Below, piece after piece: positions 1 through 5,498 of a DNA stretch of 6,742 nucleotides; position 1 is the first letter of the stretch, and every line of letters starts with the position of its first letter. Source of the DNA: Acidimicrobiales bacterium (GTDB lineage: Bacteria > Actinomycetota > Acidimicrobiia > Acidimicrobiales > Ilumatobacteraceae); the NCBI GenBank assembly GCA_030830415.1, contig JAURNB010000165.1:1-6742 (forward strand). Reading direction: 5' to 3'. A program made the translations under genes and the position numbers. Under the pieces are notes generated by a model. The model saw only the letters and a program-made list of their open reading frames with translations, had not been told where the DNA came from and did no database searches.

Positions 1-1
1 C

Positions 2-1531
2 ACAGCATCAACTTCCCTTACGCCTCGTACAGTTCCCGATGCGCCAACTGGTGTCACGGCAACTGCCGATAACACAGGTGGAATTGATGTTTCCTGGTCG
101 GCACCAGCGAACAATGGTGGCAATGCCATCAGCGATTACACGTTGCAGTCATGCATCTCTACTACGTGCACAACGGTTACTCGTTCGGCTTCAACCGAAA
201 CGTCAACCAAGGTAGCTGGGCTCGTTAAGGGCACGGCGTACACCTTCCAAGTTGCTGCAGTGAACGCTGCAGGATCAAGCAACTACTCCACGAGATCAGC
301 AGCTGCTACTCCACGTGCTGTGGCGGGTACTCCGACGAATATTGCGGGCACGGCTGGCAATGGTCAGGTAACTCTTTCATGGACCGCACCTGCAAATAAT
401 GGTGCTGCCATTACTGACTATGTAGTGCAGTCATGTGTGGGATCATCGTGTTCAACATTTGCTCATAGCCCTTCTGCAACTGCAGGAATTATCGTGACCG
501 GGCTGACGAATGGCACGGCATATACATTCAAAATTGCTGCAGTAAACCTTGCCGGTACTGGTACCGCAGCAACTTCTTCTGCGTTTACGCCTCGCACGGT
601 GCCTAATGCACCGACGAGCGTTCGAGCAGTTGCCGACAACACAATAGGTATCGATGTTTCATGGACCGCGCCAGCATTCAATGGTGGTTCGGAAATCACC
701 GACTACGTAGTTGAATATGCAACAGAAAATACCGATTATGTTGTGTTTGCTGATGGAGTGAGCACAGGTACTTCAGTCAAGGTCACTGGCCTCACACAAG
801 GCGTTGAATACATATTCCGTATAGCTGCAAGAAATATTGCAGGACAGGGTGCGTATTCAGCCGGATCGCTGAATGCCATCGCCACAGCTCGTACCAAGCC
901 TGGTAAACCAACTGCAAGCGTTGCCTCCACGATTGACGGGGCGGTCAATGTTGAATGGAAGTTTGAGGATTCACAAACTAATGGTGGCGCAGAAATTGAA
1001 AGATTCGATGTGGAATGGGCACGAGTAGGAACAAACTCTTGGAGTAGTCAATCCTCAGACGAACAAACGATTCGCCTTGAGGGTCTGAGCATCGGCCTCC
1101 AATACAAGTTCCGCATCACTGCTACAAATGCCGCAGGAACTTCCGAAAAGTCGGCAGAAGTAGTGGCTACTCCGTATATTCCGCCACAGAGTCCAACGAG
1201 ACTCAGCGCGACTGTGACCGACGAGGGAATTGTGACTCTTTCATGGACGGCACCCGTCAATACGGGTGGTAATGCGCTGACCCAGTACTTCGTAGGGTTC
1301 TGCACGGGAACAGTTGAAGTATGCAAGTTCAGACCAACTATCAAAATTGGCAGCAATGGGGTCCTTGCAACCACTACAACATTCCGCGAACTTTCAGGAA
1401 CTTATACATACTACGTAGCAGCAGCAAATGATGCCGGACGTGAAGATTGCACTGATCTTAAGAAAATCAAGTGTGGTGCATCGGTGCGAGTTGTTGTCGG
1501 AAACGACGACGACTCCGATGGTTCTGACTAA
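2..1531 (+). CDS. Tandem fibronectin type III (FN3) repeat protein, 3' part (5' end outside window)
   Basis: The frame is open from base 2 with no stop until TAA at 1529-1531, so 509 C-terminal residues are visible and the true start lies upstream. TTG at 143 is only an internal codon. The visible part is the tail of one FN3 domain and five complete ones, at about 32-319, 320-598, 599-898, 899-1180 and 1181-1498. Each shows the family signature: a Trp in strand B (VSW, LSW, VEW), a GG-x-x-I/L-x-x-Y/F turn, an L-x-x-G-x-x-Y core, and an A-A-N-x-A-G loop closing in ATPR-like linkers. The protein ends in an acidic tail (GNDDDSDGSD) with no LPxTG sorting signal or membrane anchor. FN3 arrays in bacteria are usually spacers in secreted or surface proteins that bind polymers or other cells, and I infer that here. 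The partner or enzymatic module would be in the missing N-terminal part. Domains 1, 2 and 5 carry cysteine pairs that suggest disulfides and hence export. FN3 identity is very secure; the role is not. Confidence 0.93.
   Translation, partial: TASTSLTPRTVPDAPTGVTATADNTGGIDVSWSAPANNGGNAISDYTLQSCISTTCTTVTRSASTETSTKVAGLVKGTAYTFQVAAVNAAGSSNYSTRSAAATPRAVAGTPTNIAGTAGNGQVTLSWTAPANNGAAITDYVVQSCVGSSCSTFAHSPSATAGIIVTGLTNGTAYTFKIAAVNLAGTGTAATSSAFTPRTVPNAPTSVRAVADNTIGIDVSWTAPAFNGGSEITDYVVEYATENTDYVVFADGVSTGTSVKVTGLTQGVEYIFRIAARNIAGQGAYSAGSLNAIATARTKPGKPTASVASTIDGAVNVEWKFEDSQTNGGAEIERFDVEWARVGTNSWSSQSSDEQTIRLEGLSIGLQYKFRITATNAAGTSEKSAEVVATPYIPPQSPTRLSATVTDEGIVTLSWTAPVNTGGNALTQYFVGFCTGTVEVCKFRPTIKIGSNGVLATTTTFRELSGTYTYYVAAANDAGREDCTDLKKIKCGASVRVVVGNDDDSDGSD
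32..1498 (+). repeat. Array of five FN3 domain-coding repeats
   Basis: Five in-frame repeat units of 279 to 318 bases. Units 1 and 3 resemble each other most at their starts: both run through PRTVP, then D/N-AP, then ADNT-x-GIDVSW. Units 2 and 5 share the strand B coding string ACTCTTTCATGGAC at 371-384 and 1235-1248. Many differences between units 1 and 3 are synonymous, so the duplication is not recent. Units 3 and 4 lack the cysteine pair found in 1, 2 and 5. Confidence 0.85.
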
Positions 1532-1534
1532 AGT
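1529..1534 (+). promoter_or_regulatory. Candidate -10 element TAAAGT for the dehydrogenase gene (leaderless)
   Basis: TAAAGT fits the actinobacterial TANNNT -10 pattern and lies exactly six bases (TTTCAT) before the ATG at 1541, so transcription would begin at or next to the start codon. Its first three bases are the TAA stop of the FN3 gene. No Shine-Dalgarno sequence precedes the ATG. No good -35 match is visible. This is inference from spacing and pattern only. Confidence 0.4.
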
Positions 1535-1540
1535 TTTCAT

Positions 1541-2578
1541 ATGAAAGCTGCAGTGTTGCGTTCGGGTCGCATGGTGGTCGACACTTTCGCCGAGCCAGTT
1601 CCTGGTGAAGGCGAAGTGTTGGTCGCTGTACATGCATGTGGTATTTGTGGCTCCGATCTGCACTTTGTGCATCATGGTGCAAATTTCCTTGCGTTGAGCA
1701 GTGAGATGAATGGTGTAACAAAGAGGCCACCGGTCGATCTCTCGCGTGATGTGCACATGGGTCATGAATTTTGCGCCGAAGTCTTAGAGTGGGGTCGGCG
1801 CACAACGGGGCCAAAGCCAGGAACTCTCGTTACCTCAATGCCAGTTCTTGTTCGCAACGGCGAGCGCCAGAGTTTGTCGTTTTCTAACAGTGTTGCTGGC
1901 GCCTATGGCGAGCGCATGGTGTTGTCTAGTGAGTTACTCGTTCCTGTTCCCTCTGGCGTGACTGCCGTGAATGCCGCGCTCACAGAACCACTGGCAGTAG
2001 GGCTGCATGCGGTCAATGCATCTGGCATTCAGCCTGGCCAAGGTGCAGTAGTGATTGGCTGTGGGCCAGTGGGGCTCACACTCATTGCTTGCTTGAAAAA
2101 CATAGGTGTTTCGCCAGTTATTGCTTCTGATTATTCTTCGGCAAGGCGAGCTATTGCAGTAGAAATGGGTGCCGATGTTGTGGTTGACCCCACTCAGCAA
2201 GATGTTGTTTCAGCATGGCAGCAACACGATGGCAAGCAGCCACTCGTTGTGTTTGAAGCAGTAGGAGTGCCGGGCCTTATTAACACTGTGATGCGTGACG
2301 TGCCGCGTGAAACGCAAATAGTTGTTGTGGGTCTCTGCATGGAGCCCGACACCTTCCAACCAGTTTTTGGCGTGCTGAAAGAACTCACATTGCAGTTCGT
2401 TGTTACCTATAGCCCTCAAGAATTTGAACAAGCGATGCACCTCATTGCTGAAGGCACTATTGATGTTTCACCGATGGTGACCGGCCAAGTGGGGCTCGAT
2501 GATATAGCGCAAGCATTTACTGACTTGTCGCAGCCTGAGCGTCACACCAAAATTATGGTGATGCCGCTTATGGCATAA
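1541..2578 (+). CDS. Zinc-dependent medium-chain dehydrogenase (alcohol/polyol dehydrogenase-like)
   Basis: 345 residues, the usual size for the medium-chain dehydrogenase/reductase (MDR) superfamily; probably a cytoplasmic NAD(P)-linked alcohol, polyol or similar dehydrogenase. The N-terminal GroES-like domain has the catalytic-zinc motif GICGSDLH (Cys36, Ser38, Asp39, His41), then GHE with His75 and Glu76, and EPLAVGLH with Glu149 as the likely further ligand, as in the sorbitol dehydrogenase branch. The Rossmann domain has the glycine motif GCGPVG (173-178). Asp197 at the end of the second strand suggests NAD rather than NADP. The four-cysteine structural-zinc lobe expected between the GHE motif and Glu149 is absent: after Cys78 there is no Cys until 174. 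ATG at 1541 is the natural start because the MKAAV opening is typical of the family. It lies 9 bases after the FN3 gene, with no Shine-Dalgarno sequence, and 7 bases before the SRPBCC gene. The family is sure; the substrate is unknown. Confidence 0.9.
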   Translation: MKAAVLRSGRMVVDTFAEPVPGEGEVLVAVHACGICGSDLHFVHHGANFLALSSEMNGVTKRPPVDLSRDVHMGHEFCAEVLEWGRRTTGPKPGTLVTSMPVLVRNGERQSLSFSNSVAGAYGERMVLSSELLVPVPSGVTAVNAALTEPLAVGLHAVNASGIQPGQGAVVIGCGPVGLTLIACLKNIGVSPVIASDYSSARRAIAVEMGADVVVDPTQQDVVSAWQQHDGKQPLVVFEAVGVPGLINTVMRDVPRETQIVVVGLCMEPDTFQPVFGVLKELTLQFVVTYSPQEFEQAMHLIAEGTIDVSPMVTGQVGLDDIAQAFTDLSQPERHTKIMVMPLMA

Positions 2579-2579
2579 T
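2574..2579 (+). promoter_or_regulatory. Candidate -10 element CATAAT for the SRPBCC gene
   Basis: CATAAT differs from the classic TATAAT at one base and ends six bases (AAGTAA) before the ATG at 2586. It spans the TAA stop of the dehydrogenase gene (2576-2578). No Shine-Dalgarno sequence is present. Because the gene sits only 7 bases after its neighbour, read-through transcription is an equally good explanation. Pattern evidence only. Confidence 0.28.
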
Positions 2580-2585
2580 AAGTAA

Positions 2586-3047
2586 ATGTCAACTGCCCCC
2601 GTCTCCGTTTCGCGTGATGTTTCAGCAACTCCCGAAGAAGTGTGGAAACTCGTCACCGATCTTCCGCGGATGGGTGAATGGTCTCCTGAAAACCGCGGTG
2701 GTACTTGGGTAAAAGGTGCAACGGGTGCTGCTGTAGGAGCGCACTTCGCTGGAAAAAATAAAAACGGTAAGAAATCTTGGAATACAAAAGTTGTGGTGAA
2801 TGCCTGTGATGAGCCTCGCAAGTTTTCTTTTGCACTCACCGTGATGGGCGCAAATTGGTGCGACTGGATTTTTGAAATTGAACCAATAGCAAGCGGCTCG
2901 CGTGTCACACACAGTTGGGTTGACCACCGCAAGACATGGCAAGACAAGTTGGGCAAGTTAGTGAGTGGAGTCTCTGATAGGGCTAGCCACAACAAGGCAA
3001 ATATGGAAGTCACTCTTGAACAATTAGCGCAAGCTCTGAACGCCTAA
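2586..3047 (+). CDS. SRPBCC (START/Bet v 1-like) family protein
   Basis: 153 residues, normal for a single-domain SRPBCC protein (polyketide cyclase/dehydrase-like group). The family opening is clear: a first strand (VSVSRDV) followed by ATPEEVWKLVTDLPRMGEW (14-32), the helix-turn-helix region covering the ligand cavity. Then come a Gly-rich turn (GATGAAVG, 44-51), strands around 66-72 and 79-86, WCDWIFEIEP (91-100), SRVTHSWVDH (105-114), and a long C-terminal helix from about 130 to 152. These folds form a deep hydrophobic pocket for lipids, polyketides or aromatic compounds; some are enzymes, others carriers. Nothing here fixes the ligand. There is no signal peptide. ATG at 2586 places the first strand at the usual distance from the N terminus. 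It lies between the dehydrogenase (7 bases) and the VOC gene (9 bases), so a shared small-molecule pathway is a reasonable inference. Confidence 0.82.
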   Translation: MSTAPVSVSRDVSATPEEVWKLVTDLPRMGEWSPENRGGTWVKGATGAAVGAHFAGKNKNGKKSWNTKVVVNACDEPRKFSFALTVMGANWCDWIFEIEPIASGSRVTHSWVDHRKTWQDKLGKLVSGVSDRASHNKANMEVTLEQLAQALNA

Positions 3048-3050
3048 GGT
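3045..3050 (+). promoter_or_regulatory. Candidate -10 element TAAGGT for the VOC gene, or a weak ribosome binding site
   Basis: TAAGGT fits TANNNT and ends six bases (TGGCTC) before the ATG at 3057. Its TAA is the stop codon of the SRPBCC gene. The same bases contain AAGG (3046-3049), seven bases before the ATG, which could instead act as a short Shine-Dalgarno sequence for operon-style translation. The two readings cannot be separated by eye. Confidence 0.3.
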
Positions 3051-3056
3051 TGGCTC

Positions 3057-3467
3057 ATGACTCTTGTGCAGCTTTCAAAAGACTCTATTGACCTTGGCAT
3101 AGTGGTCAGCGACGCCGACAAGGCGTTGGCCTTTTACCGCGATCTTTTGGGGTTCCCATTGCAGGGCGAAATGCCCATGCCGGGCGGGGCAAAGATGTAC
3201 CGGCTCTTGTGCGGTACCTCACTTCTCAAAATCATTCATGCGCCTGGCAATTTGTCGGCTGCCGCAAAGGGTGGCATTACTGGGGCGCTCGGATACCGCT
3301 ATTTCACCGTGTACGTCACGAATTTGCAGGAAATTTCCGATAAGTGCGCAGCTGCTGGCTACAACGTGGCCATTGCGCCTATCACTATTCGCCCCGGGGT
3401 CACCATTGCCATGGTGGAAGACCCCGACGGCAACTGGGTGGAGTTCCTCGAGACCTCTGCGTCATAA
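3057..3467 (+). CDS. VOC superfamily (glyoxalase/bleomycin-resistance/dioxygenase fold) protein
   Basis: 136 residues, the standard length of a single-chain VOC protein with two beta-alpha-beta-beta-beta modules. Module 1 has DLGIVVSDADKALAFYRDLLGF (12-33), the classic strand, helix and LGF turn. Module 2 has FTVYVTNLQE (83-92) and ends with the hallmark EDPDGNWVEFLE (121-132). The final Glu129 sits where the family keeps its metal-binding Glu. The usual first His appears to be Asp12 and the second His about Tyr82, so the metal site is altered or absent. VOC members include glyoxalase I, extradiol dioxygenases, epimerases and resistance-type binding proteins; the activity cannot be assigned. 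ATG at 3057 lies 9 bases after the SRPBCC stop. It is the last gene of the three-gene cluster, since a hairpin and a new promoter candidate follow. Confidence 0.85.
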   Translation: MTLVQLSKDSIDLGIVVSDADKALAFYRDLLGFPLQGEMPMPGGAKMYRLLCGTSLLKIIHAPGNLSAAAKGGITGALGYRYFTVYVTNLQEISDKCAAAGYNVAIAPITIRPGVTIAMVEDPDGNWVEFLETSAS

Positions 3468-3472
3468 ATAAG

Positions 3473-3491
3473 GGGCATTTTGAGAAGTGCC
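3473..3491 (+). terminator. Hairpin after the VOC gene, possible terminator
   Basis: GGCATTT (3473-3479) pairs with AAGTGCC (3485-3491), giving seven pairs including one G-T wobble around a five-base loop. It starts five bases after the VOC stop codon and lies before the alaA promoter candidate. There is no T-run after it, so intrinsic termination would be of the U-tract-less kind at best. Confidence 0.35.
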
Positions 3492-3496
3492 TGACG

Positions 3497-3502
3497 TAGT
3501 GT
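3497..3502 (+). promoter_or_regulatory. Candidate -10 element TAGTGT for alaA
   Basis: TAGTGT fits TANNNT. Transcription would start near 3509, giving a leader of roughly 32 bases that contains the alaA ribosome binding site. No convincing -35 hexamer is visible at 16-18 bases upstream. If correct, the TTG at 3514 would lie within about five bases of the transcript end, which argues for the ATG at 3541 as the start. Confidence 0.3.
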
Positions 3503-3527
3503 GAGGGGAGACATTGAACGCCCCTAT

Positions 3528-3532
3528 AAGGA
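3528..3532 (+). promoter_or_regulatory. Ribosome binding site AAGGA of alaA
   Basis: AAGGA lies eight bases before the ATG at 3541, a proper Shine-Dalgarno match and spacing. It is the clearest such site in the window and supports ATG 3541 over the in-frame TTG at 3514. That TTG is preceded by a purine-rich GAGGGGAG (3503-3510), which sits closer than ideal. Confidence 0.6.
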
Positions 3533-3540
3533 AACACACC

Positions 3541-4758
3541 ATGCCAAAAGACATCATGCAATCTCACAAATTGGCCAACGTGTTGTACGACATCCGCGGC
3601 CCAGTACTCGATGAGGCAAAGCGTCTTGAAGCCCAAGGTCATCGCATCATCAAATTGAATATCGGAAACCCTCAGCCCTTTGGTTTTGAGACACCGCCGG
3701 AAATTTTGGTTGAGGTAGTGCGTAACTTGCCCACGTCGCAGGGCTATTCCGACTCTCAAGGCTTGGTATCTGCTCGCACGGCAGTTGTGCAGCATTACCA
3801 AGAGCGTGGCATCGACATTACCGATGTTGACGATGTGTGGCTTGGCAATGGCGTCAGTGAACTCATTCAAGTAGCACTTAATGCATTGCTTGATGAGGGT
3901 GATGAAGTACTCATTCCCGCTCCCGACTACCCATTGTGGACCGCCGCAACTAGTTTGTCGGGTGGTAAACCCGTGCATTACCTATGCGACGAGTCAAGTG
4001 GCTGGATGCCCGACATTGAAGACATGCGTTCGAAAATTACGAAGCGCACAAAAGCAATTGTCATCATTAACCCCAACAACCCAACGGGCGCTGTGTACAG
4101 CCCTGAAGTGTTGCGGAAAATTGCCGACCTTGCAGTAGAGCATGGGCTCATTGTGATGGCCGATGAAATTTACGACAAAATTTTGTACGACGATGCTGTG
4201 CATACAACCTTTGCCACAATCGCTCCCGATGTATTCACCATCACTTTCAATGGTTTGTCAAAGGCGTATCGCCTTGCGGGCTTTCGTTCGGGCTGGATGG
4301 TGATGACGGGTCCACGCCGACATGCAGCAAGTTACATTGAAGGCGTCAGCATGCTCACCAACATGCGCTTGTGTGCCAACGTTCCAGCACAGCATGCAAT
4401 TCAAACAGCGTTAGGCGGCCGTCAAAGTATTCGCGATCTTGTACTTCCCGGTGGGCGATTGCTGGAACAACGCGATGCTGCAGTGAACACTTTGCGCAGT
4501 ATTCCTGGGGTTTCATGTGTGGAACCTAAGGGTGCGTTATATGTTTTCCCGCGCCTCGACCCCGAGGTGTACCCCATTGAAGACGACCGCAAGTTTGTGC
4601 TCGATTTCCTGCGTGCCGAACGCGTGCTTGTAGTTCAGGGAACTGGTTTTAACTGGCCAACGCCCGATCACTTACGCATTGTTACCTTGCCATGGGCGGC
4701 AGATTTGGTTGAAGCCATTGAGCGCTTGGGAAATTTCTTGTCGTCGTACAAGCCTTAA
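3541..4758 (+). CDS. alaA: Glutamate-pyruvate aminotransferase (alanine transaminase), AlaA type
   Basis: A cytoplasmic PLP-dependent class I/II aminotransferase that interconverts pyruvate plus glutamate with alanine plus 2-oxoglutarate. From ATG 3541 it is 405 residues, the length I recall for E. coli AlaA. It matches that protein closely along its length: YDIRGPV (16-22), LNIGNPQPFGF (39-49), IPAPDYPLWTAA (125-136), VHYLCDESS (145-153) and CANVPAQHAIQTALGG (278-293). Cofactor residues are intact: Tyr130, the NPNNPTG loop (177-183), Asp208 and Tyr211 in ADEIYDKILYDD, the Schiff-base Lys241 in NGLSKAYRLAGFRSGW, Arg249, and the substrate-carboxylate Arg379 in PDHLRIVTLP. An in-frame TTG at 3514 would add nine residues (MNAPIRKHT), but ATG 3541 has the better ribosome binding site and fits the homologue. 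It probably has its own promoter, and it is convergent with thrH across 11 bases with no obvious terminator. The AlaA assignment rests on remembered similarity and is strong. Confidence 0.93.
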   Translation: MPKDIMQSHKLANVLYDIRGPVLDEAKRLEAQGHRIIKLNIGNPQPFGFETPPEILVEVVRNLPTSQGYSDSQGLVSARTAVVQHYQERGIDITDVDDVWLGNGVSELIQVALNALLDEGDEVLIPAPDYPLWTAATSLSGGKPVHYLCDESSGWMPDIEDMRSKITKRTKAIVIINPNNPTGAVYSPEVLRKIADLAVEHGLIVMADEIYDKILYDDAVHTTFATIAPDVFTITFNGLSKAYRLAGFRSGWMVMTGPRRHAASYIEGVSMLTNMRLCANVPAQHAIQTALGGRQSIRDLVLPGGRLLEQRDAAVNTLRSIPGVSCVEPKGALYVFPRLDPEVYPIEDDRKFVLDFLRAERVLVVQGTGFNWPTPDHLRIVTLPWAADLVEAIERLGNFLSSYKP

Positions 4759-4769
4759 ATCTTTACTTA

Positions 4770-5396
4770 CTAACAGTTCAATGCTGTAGTGAGATGCGTA
4801 AATAACTCGTCGTAGGTGTTCAGCGCGGGAAACTGTGGAAACTCTGCGGTGATGTTGCTCGGTGCATGAAAGAGAAAGCCAGCGTCGGCTGCGCCAAGCA
4901 TTGCGGTGTCGTTGTACGAGTCGCCTGCAGCTGCTACGCGATAGTTCAGGCCCTTAAATGCATTCACCGCAAGACGTTTTTGGTCGGCTTGGCGCAATTC
5001 GAAATCGACAATGCGGTCATTTTCCACAATGAGGCGATGGCAAAAAAGTGTGGGCCAATTCAACAATTTCATGAGTGGACGACCGAACTGTTCGAAGGTG
5101 TCGGAAAGGATGATCACTTGTGTGCGCGTGCGCAATTCGTCGAGAAACTCCACTGCGCCGGGGAGTGGCGACAGGCCGGCAATCACTTCTTCAATGCGGC
5201 TCATGGTGAGGCCGTGTTGATGGAGAATTTCAATACGACCTTTCATAAGGAGGTCGTAATTGGGCTCGTCGCGTGTGGTGCGTTGAAGTTCTGCAATGCC
5301 AGTGCTCTCGGCAACCGCAATCCAAATTTCAGGAACCAGTACTCCTTCAAGGTCGAGAGTAACGATGCTTTGTTGAGCCGAAGTTGCAACTGCCAT
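4770..5396 (-). CDS. thrH: ThrH-type phosphoserine phosphatase / homoserine phosphotransferase (HAD family)
   Basis: 208 residues, close to the roughly 205 of Pseudomonas aeruginosa ThrH, which it resembles along its length. That enzyme dephosphorylates phosphoserine and can pass the phosphate to homoserine, linking serine and threonine synthesis; cytoplasmic and Mg-dependent. HAD motifs: motif I DLEGVLVPEIW (15-25), with nucleophile Asp15 and Glu17 in place of the usual second Asp, a ThrH hallmark; motif II ILSDT with Ser98; motif III Lys140 in ADQKR; motif IV AAGDSYND (156-163) with Asp159 and Asp163. Also ThrH-like are TTRDEPNYDLLMK (40-52), LPGAVEFLDELR and LFHAPSNI followed by EFPQFPA. 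The ATG at 5394-5396 gives an N terminus about nine residues longer than I recall for P. aeruginosa, and no Shine-Dalgarno sequence is visible. Convergent with alaA and divergent from the flavin-barrel gene. Whether the phosphotransferase activity operates here is inference. Confidence 0.91.
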   Translation of the reverse strand: MAVATSAQQSIVTLDLEGVLVPEIWIAVAESTGIAELQRTTRDEPNYDLLMKGRIEILHQHGLTMSRIEEVIAGLSPLPGAVEFLDELRTRTQVIILSDTFEQFGRPLMKLLNWPTLFCHRLIVENDRIVDFELRQADQKRLAVNAFKGLNYRVAAAGDSYNDTAMLGAADAGFLFHAPSNITAEFPQFPALNTYDELFTHLTTALNC

Positions 5397-5498
5397 GTTT
5401 CTATTCTTGCCGATGAGCTAGGTTCGACCCACTTTTGAGGGTGGGCCTTCAGGTGAAAATTGGCTAAATGAGGCAAATGCCGATGTTACTCTTGGCCC
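5397..5498. promoter_or_regulatory. Divergent intergenic region between thrH and the flavin-barrel gene
   Basis: These 102 bases must hold promoters for both directions. Rightward, TACTCT (5487-5492) is a TANNNT element ending six bases before ATG 5499. Leftward, on the minus strand, AAGAAT (complement of 5403-5408) also ends six bases before the thrH ATG, but it fits the consensus poorly. A five-pair inverted repeat, CCCAC/GTGGG (5428-5432 and 5441-5445), lies between them. No Shine-Dalgarno sequence precedes either start. Confidence 0.4.
5487..5492 (+). promoter_or_regulatory. Candidate -10 element TACTCT for the flavin-barrel gene (leaderless)
   Basis: TACTCT fits TANNNT and is followed by exactly six bases (TGGCCC) and then ATG 5499. 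A TTGGCT at 5460-5465 resembles a -35 box, but its 21-base spacing is too long. No ribosome binding site is present, which agrees with a leaderless start. Confidence 0.42.

Noticed and set aside
143..145. TTG as the start of the FN3 gene
   Set aside because: The frame is open back to base 2 and encodes the first half of an FN3 domain, including its strand B Trp, so the gene starts outside the window.
1490..1531. Cell-wall sorting signal at the end of the FN3 protein
   Set aside because: There is no LPxTG motif, hydrophobic helix or basic tail; the protein simply ends in an acidic stretch.
1394..1814. Overlapping minus-strand frames at the FN3/dehydrogenase junction
   Set aside because: The translations are rich in His and Cys, as expected from the complement of coding sequence, and both plus-strand genes there are clear.
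2468..3013. Minus-strand frame of 181 residues
   Set aside because: It is antisense to the end of the dehydrogenase and nearly all of the SRPBCC gene, with no recognisable motif.
3480..3485. TTGAGA as a -35 box for alaA
   Set aside because: It lies only 11 bases before the TAGTGT -10 candidate and overlaps the hairpin; the spacing is too short.
3400..3978. Minus-strand frame of 192 residues
   Set aside because: It overlaps the C-terminal coding region of the VOC gene and the first third of alaA, both firmly identified. Its translation shows no recognisable motif.
4866..5438. Plus-strand frame of 190 residues opposite thrH
   Set aside because: It lies antisense to a well-conserved HAD enzyme with all motifs and has a cysteine-rich, low-plausibility translation; a shadow frame.
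5428..5445. CCCAC/GTGGG inverted repeat as an operator or terminator
   Set aside because: It has only five pairs around an eight-base loop with no T-run; too weak for a separate call, so it is mentioned only within the intergenic entry.
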